From: Aureitalea marina
GTDB taxonomy: Bacteria > Bacteroidota > Bacteroidia > Flavobacteriales > Flavobacteriaceae
Length of the DNA: 64,000 bases
Reading direction: 5' to 3'
Assembly: GCF_002943755.1 (NCBI RefSeq)
Contig: NZ_MQUB01000001.1
Location: 2,893,653-2,957,652 of the forward strand
Numbering within the stretch: position 1 is the first letter of the stretch; every line of letters begins with the position of its first letter. Positions 35,518 through 42,549 of this stretch are shown one piece after another. The notes under the pieces were generated by a model, which had not been told where the DNA came from, ran no database searches, and was given only the letters and a program-made list of their open reading frames with translations. Position numbers and translations under genes: made by a program.

Positions 35518-36192
35518 TTAAATAATCGTTCCTACAAGTCGTTGTTTCAATCCGTTTTTATCCAAGACCCAAACAATTTCATAAGCACCCGCTCCATCAC
35601 TATTCCATTGATGAGCGAAGTAGGTTTCGCCATTCTTGTAGATTGAAATTTCGTTATCACATTCATATATGTCGGAATAAAATACTTCGTGTATTTCAAT
35701 TTCTTGTCCGTCAATTATCACTTTGATATTGTCAACTTGAGTCTTCGGAAAATTTCCGTCAGTTCCCCAAACAGGTCGTCCGTCAATAGCCGAAATCCAT
35801 TTTCCGTCTTGTTTGTCGATTATTCGATTGGTGGAATCGAAGTCACCTAGTTCATATTTAAAGGTAAAGTCATTACCCGTATATCCTTGAAGTTTTTCCA
35901 ATGGTAGAAGTCGCGACTTATGAATGAATCCTACTATATAACCTGGTTCGCTTTTTCCAAGGCTATAGTCGTTTTTCGGAATGTAAATTGAAATCCATTT
36001 TTGTTCTTGGTCGGTTTCTTCAGAGTCGTACCAAAACACTTCATTTTCATAAACCCTTTGAATTATCTCCGATGTTCCGTCAGGCGATTTTCTCACGTTT
36101 GTCCAACCGTCAGGGTCTTGGATAGTCGCTACTTGTCCAAATGAGCTTTGGATGGTCAAAACGGTCAATATGATTGATAGGACGATTTTCAT
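35518..36192 (-). CDS. Exported SH3-like protein
   Basis: A 224-residue protein with a signal peptide (residues 1-19). The first 90 mature residues look like a bacterial SH3 domain (ATIQDPDGWTNVRKSPDGTS, then WISIYI and VGFIHKSRLLPL). The C-terminal part has a second beta-rich region. SH3b domains often bind cell-wall peptides. It is the gene of cassette 45. Confidence 0.8.
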   Translation of the reverse strand: MKIVLSIILTVLTIQSSFGQVATIQDPDGWTNVRKSPDGTSEIIQRVYENEVFWYDSEETDQEQKWISIYIPKNDYSLGKSEPGYIVGFIHKSRLLPLEKLQGYTGNDFTFKYELGDFDSTNRIIDKQDGKWISAIDGRPVWGTDGNFPKTQVDNIKVIIDGQEIEIHEVFYSDIYECDNEISIYKNGETYFAHQWNSDGAGAYEIVWVLDKNGLKQRLVGTII

Positions 36193-36205
36193 TTTTTCAA
36201 ATTAG

Positions 36206-36402
36206 GCACAACGGTTTCGTATAAAAACTCGGTGCGACTCAGGCACTTGCCTGCGTCGATTCCGGCTGTGCCGGAAAATTGGGGCAAAGGCAGGGCAAGT
36301 GCACTGCCGATTGCTTTGTTATTAATGCCAAGTTAGTAATTTCTGGGAGCGAGTAAATACGTATTTCCCGCATTTCGCACTGGTTTTTATGCGTTGTTCT
36401 AC
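36206..36402 (-). repeat. attC-like site 46 (family B)
   Basis: Boxes are GCACAAC and GTTCTAC, 197 bases. This right box departs from the usual GTTRRRY pattern, and its partner at the other cassette end (GTAGAAC) departs in the same way. Confidence 0.88.
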
Positions 36403-36740
36403 GCAGTTTTTTTTGAACTTTTCTCAAAAGCTTTTCCATGAAAGTAAATACCAAACCCTAAAAAACCAACTAAACAAGGGATGCCAAAAAAGGTGAATAA
36501 CATAGGAGGGAAAAGCCAAGCAATTCCAAATAATCCAAAAACACCTAGGGCCCATTTATTTATGCCAAGATTGTCAGCAAGGATCAAGTTAGATACGACA
36601 CTTACAATTCCTAATATCCAGGCTAAATAGAAAAGAAAAATATTCTCGCCGTTTGGGCTATCGAGCACGAAATTAAGTATCAAGAATAGGTGACTTAGTA
36701 CCAGGGAGAGAAGTGCAATTAATTGAGTCTTATTTAGCAT
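36399..36740 (-). CDS. Small multi-pass membrane protein
   Basis: A 113-residue protein with about four hydrophobic segments and a Lys-rich end. The TAG stop overlaps the boundary box. Homologues are not obvious to me. It is the gene of cassette 46, the second from the recombinase. Confidence 0.7.
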   Translation of the reverse strand: MLNKTQLIALLSLVLSHLFLILNFVLDSPNGENIFLFYLAWILGIVSVVSNLILADNLGINKWALGVFGLFGIAWLFPPMLFTFFGIPCLVGFLGFGIYFHGKAFEKSSKKTA

Positions 36741-36776
36741 TGTTATTCAGTATGGTAGTAACCGTGGTTAAATTGC

Positions 36777-36969
36777 GTAGAACGGTCTCGTATAAGAGCC
36801 GTACGGCTCTGTGACTTGCCTTGTGCTGGGTTTTGGCGGAGCCAAAAGATTGGCCCGAAGGCGAGGCAAGTCCTGGCGTTTGTTTTGTTAGTTAATGTTC
36901 GGTTTTTGTTTCAAAAGTTCTCGCTTTGATTCTTACCACACCGAGTATGGCTTTTATGCGTTGTTGGCT
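36777..36969 (-). repeat. attC-like site 47 (family A, most proximal)
   Basis: Boxes are GTAGAAC and GTTGGCT, 193 bases. It is the attC of the first cassette next to the recombinase. Confidence 0.9.
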
Positions 36970-37492
36970 ACAGTTTTTTAACCTCAATTCCGTTTTCAAC
37001 AAGTAACTCGTCGAAACTACTAATCAATTTTGTTCTTTCTTGTTCTCTCCAGAACATAAGGATTAATCCATAGAAAAATCCAAAAGCTGGAATTATAAGG
37101 ACGCCTAAACTGCCTGTGATTGTTCCTTCCTTTAAGACAAATCCAAAAAGGGTTAATCCGAGTAACAACACTATCATCGAAAACATGAATTGATATTTCA
37201 ACGATATTCCATATTTCGAGGTCAAATTAATCCTTGTTTGATCTTTACTTGAATTATCCTCAAAAAGAAGGCGAAGCCTGTCAACTGGTCCCATATACAA
37301 GTTTGAAAATACCCCAGAGAATTTGAGGTGAATTAAATATTGACTTGGGCTTAGCTTCTTGCCAGAAATATTGTGTTGCTTATGTTTCCACTTTCTCTGG
37401 AGCTCGGAATTGAGGAGACTTTCTATTTCCTGGCTAGAACAACCCACCAAATAGGTCTGAGATTTACTCGAGAAGTCAAAGTATGATTTCAT
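36968..37492 (-). CDS. Membrane protein of the first cassette
   Basis: A 174-residue protein with a soluble N-terminal half and two hydrophobic segments at about residues 104-122 and 127-147. I used MKSYFDFSS as the start, 15 bases from the cassette end; the 14 codons upstream lie in the candidate attI. The stop TAG overlaps the boundary box. No family was recognised. Being first in line, it is the cassette most exposed to any promoter near the recombinase. Confidence 0.72.
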   Translation of the reverse strand: MKSYFDFSSKSQTYLVGCSSQEIESLLNSELQRKWKHKQHNISGKKLSPSQYLIHLKFSGVFSNLYMGPVDRLRLLFEDNSSKDQTRINLTSKYGISLKYQFMFSMIVLLLGLTLFGFVLKEGTITGSLGVLIIPAFGFFYGLILMFWREQERTKLISSFDELLVENGIEVKKL

Positions 37493-37506
37493 ATTAAATT
37501 GTAGCC

Positions 37507-37652
37507 AACTTGTTATATCGAGTCCAGAATGCACGAATAACAGACCAAACCCCTTGTAATTGCTACAAAATACTAAACCTTTTGGTTATCGAAATACGTA
37601 AAAATACGTAGTCAAACCAGTAAGCTTATCGGAATTCCTAAATATCAACAAC
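37507..37652 (-). other. Candidate attI and leader of the array
   Basis: On the minus strand the sequence joining the recombinase gene to the array ends in ATATAACAA followed directly by GTTGGCTAC, the boundary of the first cassette. This resembles a simple integron site. About 90 bases away, two direct repeats of AAATACGTA (37592-37600 and 37602-37610, plus strand) start exactly 10 bases apart and could bind recombinase. A promoter driving the first cassettes may lie here, but I see no clear TAnnTTTG element. Confidence 0.6.
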
Positions 37653-38828
37653 TTATCTGAGCAAATTTTTTGAAAACCTGGAGTAGGGGTCATCGGTTTG
37701 TTGTTTGCTCAGCTTTTCTACTGTCATATCCAACGGGCTCCTGATGTTCAAAAGGTCCTTTTGGGCGATGTGGGTGTATATCATGGTTGTATCTGGTTTG
37801 GCGTGACCCAATAATTGTTGCACATGCATCACACCGACCCCGTTCTCGATCAGGTGGGTGGCAAAACTATGCCTCAACGTGTGTGGGGTAACCTTCTTGC
37901 GGATACCGGCCAGTTTACAGGATCGTTTCAGGAAGTTGCGGATACTGCCGGCTGTGTATTTTCTCCCTTTGGCTCCCTCAATAAAATACCGTTTGGGCTG
38001 GTAAGTCATCAGGTAGTTGTGCAGCAGCGGCATAAAACTTTGGGCCAGGATCACTACCCGGTCCTTCCGACCTTTACCCTGCCGGATAAAGACTTGCCGA
38101 CGGTCAATGTCCAGATCGCTCAGCTCCAGGTCGATCACTTCACCCACCCTCAAGCCTGAGGAATAGAGTAGGGCCAGGGTGGCTCGGTGTTTCAGATTGG
38201 TCGTACTTCGGATCAGTTCGATCACTTCCTCTTTGCTCAATACCGTAGGCAGTTTTCGGGAGCGGGAAGGGGTTGGCAATTCTTCCACAACCAATTCTGA
38301 ATCTGGCAGGAAAGCAGCCAGGTGTTTCATGGCGGCTATAAATTGCCGGTGGGTACTAATCGCATATCGCTTCTTGGCAATCTGCCCCTCTACAAATCCC
38401 CTGACCAGATCGTTATTCCAATTTTGATAGTGGTGATCTCCGGCATATTCGACCAGGTCGGCAACAAATCCAAAATACACCTTTACGGTATTGTCACTTA
38501 AACGAAGGCCATTTAGGTAACGCACATAACGCCGGATCAGGTCTTTCTGCTCCGCACTCAGTTTCCTTCGGTCCTGGCGGGCCGGTTTATTGGCTTTCCA
38601 GTCGTTTTTAACCTGGCTGTAATCCACAAAAAGCCCTTGGGCTCGCAACCGCTTAAACAATTTTGCAAAAGGCAATTCGTCTACATAGGCATAGAAACAA
38701 CCATGCTTGGGGTCATAGATTAGACCCGGAACTTGCTCCAGTTTTCTTCTGACAAAATGGTCTTTGGGCGGTTTGATAAAATGGCAGGCCCGGCCGTGAA
38801 GGGTTCCGGGCAGAACTCGTATTTCCAT
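37653..38828 (-). CDS. Tyrosine recombinase (probable cassette integrase, not a classical IntI)
   Basis: A 391-residue site-specific recombinase. Catalytic residues in order: Arg227 (SSGLRVGEV), Lys252 (QGKGRKDR), His316 and Arg319 (PHTLRHSFATH), His342 (LLGHAKP) and Tyr351 (TTMIYTH). A core-binding SAM-like domain precedes them (about 95-190), and an extra N-terminal domain of about 85 residues comes first. Arg227 to His316 is 89 residues, as in XerC/D and unlike IntI1 (about 131), so the integron-specific insert is missing. The gene reads into the array in the same direction as the cassettes. The start MEIRVLPG is preferred over a longer frame. Its base composition matches the core chromosome, not the cassettes. 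Confidence 0.9.
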   Translation of the reverse strand: MEIRVLPGTLHGRACHFIKPPKDHFVRRKLEQVPGLIYDPKHGCFYAYVDELPFAKLFKRLRAQGLFVDYSQVKNDWKANKPARQDRRKLSAEQKDLIRRYVRYLNGLRLSDNTVKVYFGFVADLVEYAGDHHYQNWNNDLVRGFVEGQIAKKRYAISTHRQFIAAMKHLAAFLPDSELVVEELPTPSRSRKLPTVLSKEEVIELIRSTTNLKHRATLALLYSSGLRVGEVIDLELSDLDIDRRQVFIRQGKGRKDRVVILAQSFMPLLHNYLMTYQPKRYFIEGAKGRKYTAGSIRNFLKRSCKLAGIRKKVTPHTLRHSFATHLIENGVGVMHVQQLLGHAKPDTTMIYTHIAQKDLLNIRSPLDMTVEKLSKQQTDDPYSRFSKNLLR

Positions 38829-39187
38829 AAACTTACAGATTTGGGTCGCCGTGCAAACAGCAGCCAATTAGACTATGGGAAATACCAGAGGAGAGATTTA
38901 AAGATAAGGACTTATTCGACTATGGACTAAAGACTACTGACTTCTGGCTTTTTATAAATGCATGCTACTTCATTCTTGAATTGCCTGATCAACGCTTATC
39001 AGGTCTTGGTGTCAATAAGAAGAAGAACTACATTGACCCCGGAAGGGGAATAGGGGCCCCAAGGTATAAGGGGTTATTGGTTATTGGTGAATCGTGAATC
39101 GATTTTTACTTCGACTAACGAAAAAAGCCCCGGTATAAACCAGGGCTCTATTTTTATCTCGAATAACGAGTAACGAATAACGATTAA
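38829..39187. other. Gene-free gap between recombinase and ahcY
   Basis: About 360 bases without a convincing gene. It contains the ahcY terminator, several imperfect copies of TAACGA near 39160-39195 and a GC-rich spot (GGGGAATAGGGGCCCC) near 39045. I see no strong TAnnTTTG promoter for the recombinase; a weaker TATCTTTA lies upstream of it on the minus strand. Confidence 0.5.
39120..39147 (-). terminator. Rho-independent terminator of ahcY
   Basis: On the minus strand an 8-base-pair stem AGCCCTGG/CCGGGGCT with a 6-base loop is followed by six T residues. It lies about 40 bases after the ahcY stop codon. Confidence 0.85.
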
Positions 39188-40504
39188 CTAGTAACGGTAA
39201 TACTCCGGCTTAAAGGGTCCTTCAACTTTTACACCGATATAGTCCGCTTGCTCCTTGCGAAGTTCGGTCAGTTCTGCTCCAATCTTGGCCAAGTGAAGTT
39301 TGGCTACTTTCTCGTCTAAGTGCTTAGGCAACATATAGACCTTGTTCTCGTATTCCCCGTGGTTGTTCCACAGTTCGATCTGAGCCAGGGTTTGGTTAGT
39401 AAACGAGTTACTCATCACAAAACTTGGGTGGCCGGTGGCACAACCTAGGTTTACTAGGCGTCCTTCTGCCAACAGGATGATGTCCTTCCCGTTCACAGTA
39501 TATTTGTCCACCTGAGGTTTGATCTCAACTTTGCTACCGCCGTGGTTATTGTCCAGCCAGGCCACATCGATCTCGTTGTCAAAGTGCCCGATATTACAAA
39601 CGATGGTCTTATCCTTCATGGCCTCAAAGTGATGGCTCTGAACGATGTCCTTGTTTCCGGTGGTGGTGATTACAATGTCTGCATTGCCTACAACAGTTTC
39701 CAGCTTTTTAACCTCGAAACCGTCCATAGCCGCCTGTAGGGCGCAGATCGGATCGATCTCCGTTACGGTAACGATGGATCCTGCTCCGCGGAAGGAAGCA
39801 GCTGTTCCTTTACCAACATCTCCGTATCCACAAACGACTACTCGTTTCCCGGCCAGCATCACATCGGTGGCACGGCGGATTGCATCAACGGCACTTTCCT
39901 TACAACCGTATTTGTTGTCAAACTTAGACTTGGTCACCGAGTCGTTCACGTTGATGGCTGGCATGGGGAGTGTTCCATTGGTAACACGCTCATACAAGCG
40001 GTGAACACCAGTAGTGGTCTCTTCACTCAGTCCTTTGATACCTTCAACCAATTCTGGGTACTTATCCAATACCATATTGGTCAGATCACCTCCGTCGTCC
40101 AGGATCATGTTTAGTGGCTGGCGGTCTTCCCCAAAGAACAGGGTTTGCTCGATACACCAGTCAAACTCTTCTTCTGTCATTCCTTTCCAGGCGTAAACAG
40201 GGACACCGGCAGCAGCAATGGCAGCAGCAGCCTGATCCTGAGTAGAGAAGATGTTACAACTACTCCAAGTTACTTCTGCACCTAGGGCTTGCAAGGTCTC
40301 GATCAGTACTGCGGTCTGTATGGTCATGTGCAGACATCCGGCAATTCGAGCTCCTTTCAGAGGCTGTTCGTCCTTGTATTCTTCTCGCAATGACATCAGT
40401 CCGGGCATTTCTGCCTCGGCCAATTCGATCTCCTTTCGACCCCAATCGGCCAAAGCGATATCCTTTACTTTATAAGGTACGTAAGGCACTGTTTTAGTTG
40501 ACAT
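39188..40504 (-). CDS. ahcY: Adenosylhomocysteinase
   Basis: A 438-residue enzyme that splits S-adenosylhomocysteine into adenosine and homocysteine with bound NAD, relieving inhibition of methyltransferases. The substrate region [14 protein letters not shown] is at residues 59-72, the conserved [15 protein letters not shown] segment ends at Cys201, the NAD-binding loop GYGDVGKG is at 226-233, and the C-terminus KPEYYRY is typical. The start MSTKTVPY is chosen by family length; the upstream open frame is not coding. A TAATTTTG element lies upstream on the same strand, and a strong terminator follows. Confidence 0.97.
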   Translation of the reverse strand: MSTKTVPYVPYKVKDIALADWGRKEIELAEAEMPGLMSLREEYKDEQPLKGARIAGCLHMTIQTAVLIETLQALGAEVTWSSCNIFSTQDQAAAAIAAAGVPVYAWKGMTEEEFDWCIEQTLFFGEDRQPLNMILDDGGDLTNMVLDKYPELVEGIKGLSEETTTGVHRLYERVTNGTLPMPAINVNDSVTKSKFDNKYGCKESAVDAIRRATDVMLAGKRVVVCGYGDVGKGTAASFRGAGSIVTVTEIDPICALQAAMDGFEVKKLETVVGNADIVITTTGNKDIVQSHHFEAMKDKTIVCNIGHFDNEIDVAWLDNNHGGSKVEIKPQVDKYTVNGKDIILLAEGRLVNLGCATGHPSFVMSNSFTNQTLAQIELWNNHGEYENKVYMLPKHLDEKVAKLHLAKIGAELTELRKEQADYIGVKVEGPFKPEYYRY

Positions 40505-40548
40505 ATTACTATATTTGGTTTTTGGATTTCCTTTAAATTTTCGCTGGG

Positions 40549-40556
40549 CAAAATTA
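40549..40556 (-). promoter_or_regulatory. Bacteroidota-type -7 element upstream of ahcY
   Basis: The minus strand reads TAATTTTG, an exact TAnnTTTG match, 45 bases upstream of the ahcY start. No clear -33 TTTG lies at the usual distance. Confidence 0.6.
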
Positions 40557-40576
40557 CGCAATATCCCGCACATTCT

Positions 40577-41209
40577 ATGCCTCTTTACAAAACAATAACA
40601 GCTCCTGGTAACGCTAAGGTTCTGATCTGGAAGATAGAAGAAAGCTTCAACGAGCTCAGCAAAGGTGTAGTGCTTACCCAGAATTGCCGCCAACGGGTAG
40701 AAGGGATGAAAAGCGAGATACACAGAAGGGGGTTTATGAGTGTTCGCCAGCTCTTGGCTATAGAAGGCTACGAGGATAAGGATCTGTACTATGACGACAA
40801 TGGCAAGCCTCATCTCAATGACGGCCGGCAGATCTCCATCACCCACTCCTTTACCTTTTCCGCAATTGTGATCTCGGATTTTTCGGTGGGGATCGATATC
40901 GAGATGCAGCGGCATAAGATCCTAAGGATTGCCAGGAAGTTCACCCCAGTAAGGGAATACAGGACCCTGGCCAATGAGGATGCCCTGATGCGTAAACTGA
41001 CCATGGTCTGGTGCGCCAAGGAGAGCCTCTATAAAAGCTTTGCCGAAAAAGGAGTTAGCTTCCTGGAGCATATCTACGTAGAGGATTTTAATTTGGGGGA
41101 AGAACGGACCGAGGCCTCTATCAGTTATTTTGATCGCAGTGAGAGATATAGTGTCAAATTCCTGGAGTTTGAGGGATTTACCTGTGCTTACGCCCAAATT
41201 TCTGCCTGA
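40577..41209 (+). CDS. 4'-phosphopantetheinyl transferase family protein
   Basis: A 210-residue enzyme that would transfer phosphopantetheine from coenzyme A to a carrier protein. The magnesium-binding SVGIDIEMQ motif lies at about residues 97-105 and the catalytic [11 protein letters not shown] near 140-150. It is of the Sfp/EntD size rather than the short AcpS type. Its stop overlaps the start of the next gene by one base (TGATG), so these genes are likely translated in series. It is divergent from ahcY. Confidence 0.9.
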   Translation: MPLYKTITAPGNAKVLIWKIEESFNELSKGVVLTQNCRQRVEGMKSEIHRRGFMSVRQLLAIEGYEDKDLYYDDNGKPHLNDGRQISITHSFTFSAIVISDFSVGIDIEMQRHKILRIARKFTPVREYRTLANEDALMRKLTMVWCAKESLYKSFAEKGVSFLEHIYVEDFNLGEERTEASISYFDRSERYSVKFLEFEGFTCAYAQISA

Positions 41210-41913
41210 TGCAAGTAGGAGATCATTACAAGCATCTACTCCAACAGCTTGCCAATCAAAAGGAACTCTTAGGCATACTGATCGACCCCGATAAGTTTGA
41301 TTTGGATCGAACAGAGGAATATATCGATCGTCTTCCCAAGGGAGCCACCCACATCTTGGTTGGTGGGAGTACGGTTAAAAACGGACAGACTGATCTTGCG
41401 GTCCAGGCAATTCGGCAATGCACCCAATTACCAGTCTGGCTTTTCCCGGGAGATCACCATCAGATCAGCGAAAGGGCAGATGTGTTGATGTTCCTCTCCT
41501 TGCTCTCTGGACGAAACCCGGAATATTTGATCGGGCAGCAACTCAAAGCAGCTGCTCATTTGAAAGATACCAGCTTAGAGGTCATTCCCACTGCTTATAT
41601 CCTTGTGGATGGAGGTCATCGGTCCGCTGTGCAGCAGGTCACGGGAACACTACCCATGCCTCAGGAAGATGTTGAAGAGATCACTCATACCGCTCTCGCC
41701 GGTCAATTGATGGGAGCCAGCATGGTGTATCTGGAAGCTGGATCGGGGGCCATAACTCCCGTACGACCACAGGTAATTCAGGCTGTTCAGGAAGTATTGG
41801 ATGTACCACTGATCGTTGGTGGTGGTATCCGGAGCCAAGAGACGCTTCGTCAGACGTACAAGGCCGGAGCCAATATGGTCATTATGGGAACCCATTTCGA
41901 AACTCCCTCTTGA
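41209..41913 (+). CDS. Geranylgeranylglyceryl/heptaprenylglyceryl phosphate synthase
   Basis: A 234-residue TIM-barrel enzyme of the PcrB/GGGP synthase family, which joins a polyprenyl diphosphate to glycerol 1-phosphate. Typical elements are GILIDPDKF near the N-terminus, THILVGGST, FPGDHHQIS, VYLEAGSGA, VGGGIRS and MGTHFE. Bacteroidota carry this family, and the product's role there is poorly known. It is the second gene of the plus-strand run. Confidence 0.92.
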   Translation: MQVGDHYKHLLQQLANQKELLGILIDPDKFDLDRTEEYIDRLPKGATHILVGGSTVKNGQTDLAVQAIRQCTQLPVWLFPGDHHQISERADVLMFLSLLSGRNPEYLIGQQLKAAAHLKDTSLEVIPTAYILVDGGHRSAVQQVTGTLPMPQEDVEEITHTALAGQLMGASMVYLEAGSGAITPVRPQVIQAVQEVLDVPLIVGGGIRSQETLRQTYKAGANMVIMGTHFETPS

Positions 41914-41916
41914 TCC

Positions 41917-42549
41917 ATGGAGCAGTTACTCGATTTTTTTATCGACGCATATCGGCAGGCACCTGCCTGGCAGATCGTTTTAGAAGCCATTGCCTTTTTC
42001 CTGGGTATTGCCAGTGTGGTCTATGCCAAACGAGTTAATATCTGGGTCTATCCTACAGGCTTGATCTCTACGGTGATCACCGTCTATTTGCTCTATGTAG
42101 CCGGTTACTTTGGAGACATGATGATGAATGTCTACTACTCTGCCATGAGCATTTACGGCTGGTGGAACTGGGCCAGGATGAAAGATGATAAGCCGGTTGT
42201 TCCTATCTCCAGGACCACTGTGGGCGAAAGACGCACCGGCTTTGTGATGTTCCTGATCACAGCTGTAGTTACTTATGCGGTCTATCGCCTGGCAGACTAT
42301 GATATGCAACCAGAGAACTACATCGATGTGATCACCTCCGGGGTCTTTTTTACCGCCATGTGGTTTATGGCCAACAAGAAGATCGAACACTGGACCCTAT
42401 GGATCGTGGCCAACGTGGTCACGGTTCCACTCTATGCCTACAGGGGGCTGGGGATGTTATCTTTGCAATACTTAATTTTTACAATTCTGGCCATTCAAGG
42501 TCTGATCGCATGGAAGAAAGCCTTATCCAACAACACCCAGACTGCCTGA
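41917..42549 (+). CDS. pnuC: PnuC-family nicotinamide riboside or thiamine transporter
   Basis: A 210-residue membrane protein with seven or so hydrophobic segments. The family elements IWVYPTGLISTVITVYLLY and YYSAMSIYGWWNWAR (Trp residues for substrate binding) are clear. PnuC proteins take up nicotinamide riboside by facilitated diffusion and trapping; a sister group in Bacteroidota (PnuT) takes up thiamine. The gene overlaps the next kinase gene by 40 bases. Confidence 0.92.
   Translation: MEQLLDFFIDAYRQAPAWQIVLEAIAFFLGIASVVYAKRVNIWVYPTGLISTVITVYLLYVAGYFGDMMMNVYYSAMSIYGWWNWARMKDDKPVVPISRTTVGERRTGFVMFLITAVVTYAVYRLADYDMQPENYIDVITSGVFFTAMWFMANKKIEHWTLWIVANVVTVPLYAYRGLGMLSLQYLIFTILAIQGLIAWKKALSNNTQTA

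Larger units (their letters stand above)
1..37509 (-). mobile_element. Integron-like gene-cassette array, 47 complete cassettes
   Basis: The region is a tandem series of single-gene units separated by structured repeats with the geometry of integron attC sites. Going left to right on the plus strand, every repeat begins with a box ending AAC and finishes with a box beginning GTT. The box that closes one repeat is the reverse complement of the box that opens the next one, so each cassette is bounded by its own inverted repeat. All recognisable genes lie on the minus strand and read away from a tyrosine recombinase gene that sits just to the right. The array continues past the left edge. An integron finder with attC covariance models would probably call it a cluster of attC sites lacking an integrase, because the recombinase is not a typical IntI. 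Confidence 0.9.

Noticed and set aside
191-36969. The regular repeats with unique stretches between them as a CRISPR array
   Set aside because: The repeats are 53 to 245 bases long and of several families, and the unique stretches are whole genes with their own inverted ends.
4809-36969. Repeats as miniature transposons or REP elements
   Set aside because: No target-site duplications or terminal inverted repeats of a transposase family are seen, and the boundary boxes are cassette-specific, which fits attC sites and not transposons.
37530-37620. A cassette promoter (Pc) in the leader
   Set aside because: Weak TTTG and TAttTTTG-like words occur, but none fits the consensus with the right spacing, so I do not call it.
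39645-40004. Open frames on the plus strand opposite ahcY, and similar shadows opposite the TonB receptor and leuS
   Set aside because: They are explained by codon bias of the opposite, clearly recognised genes.
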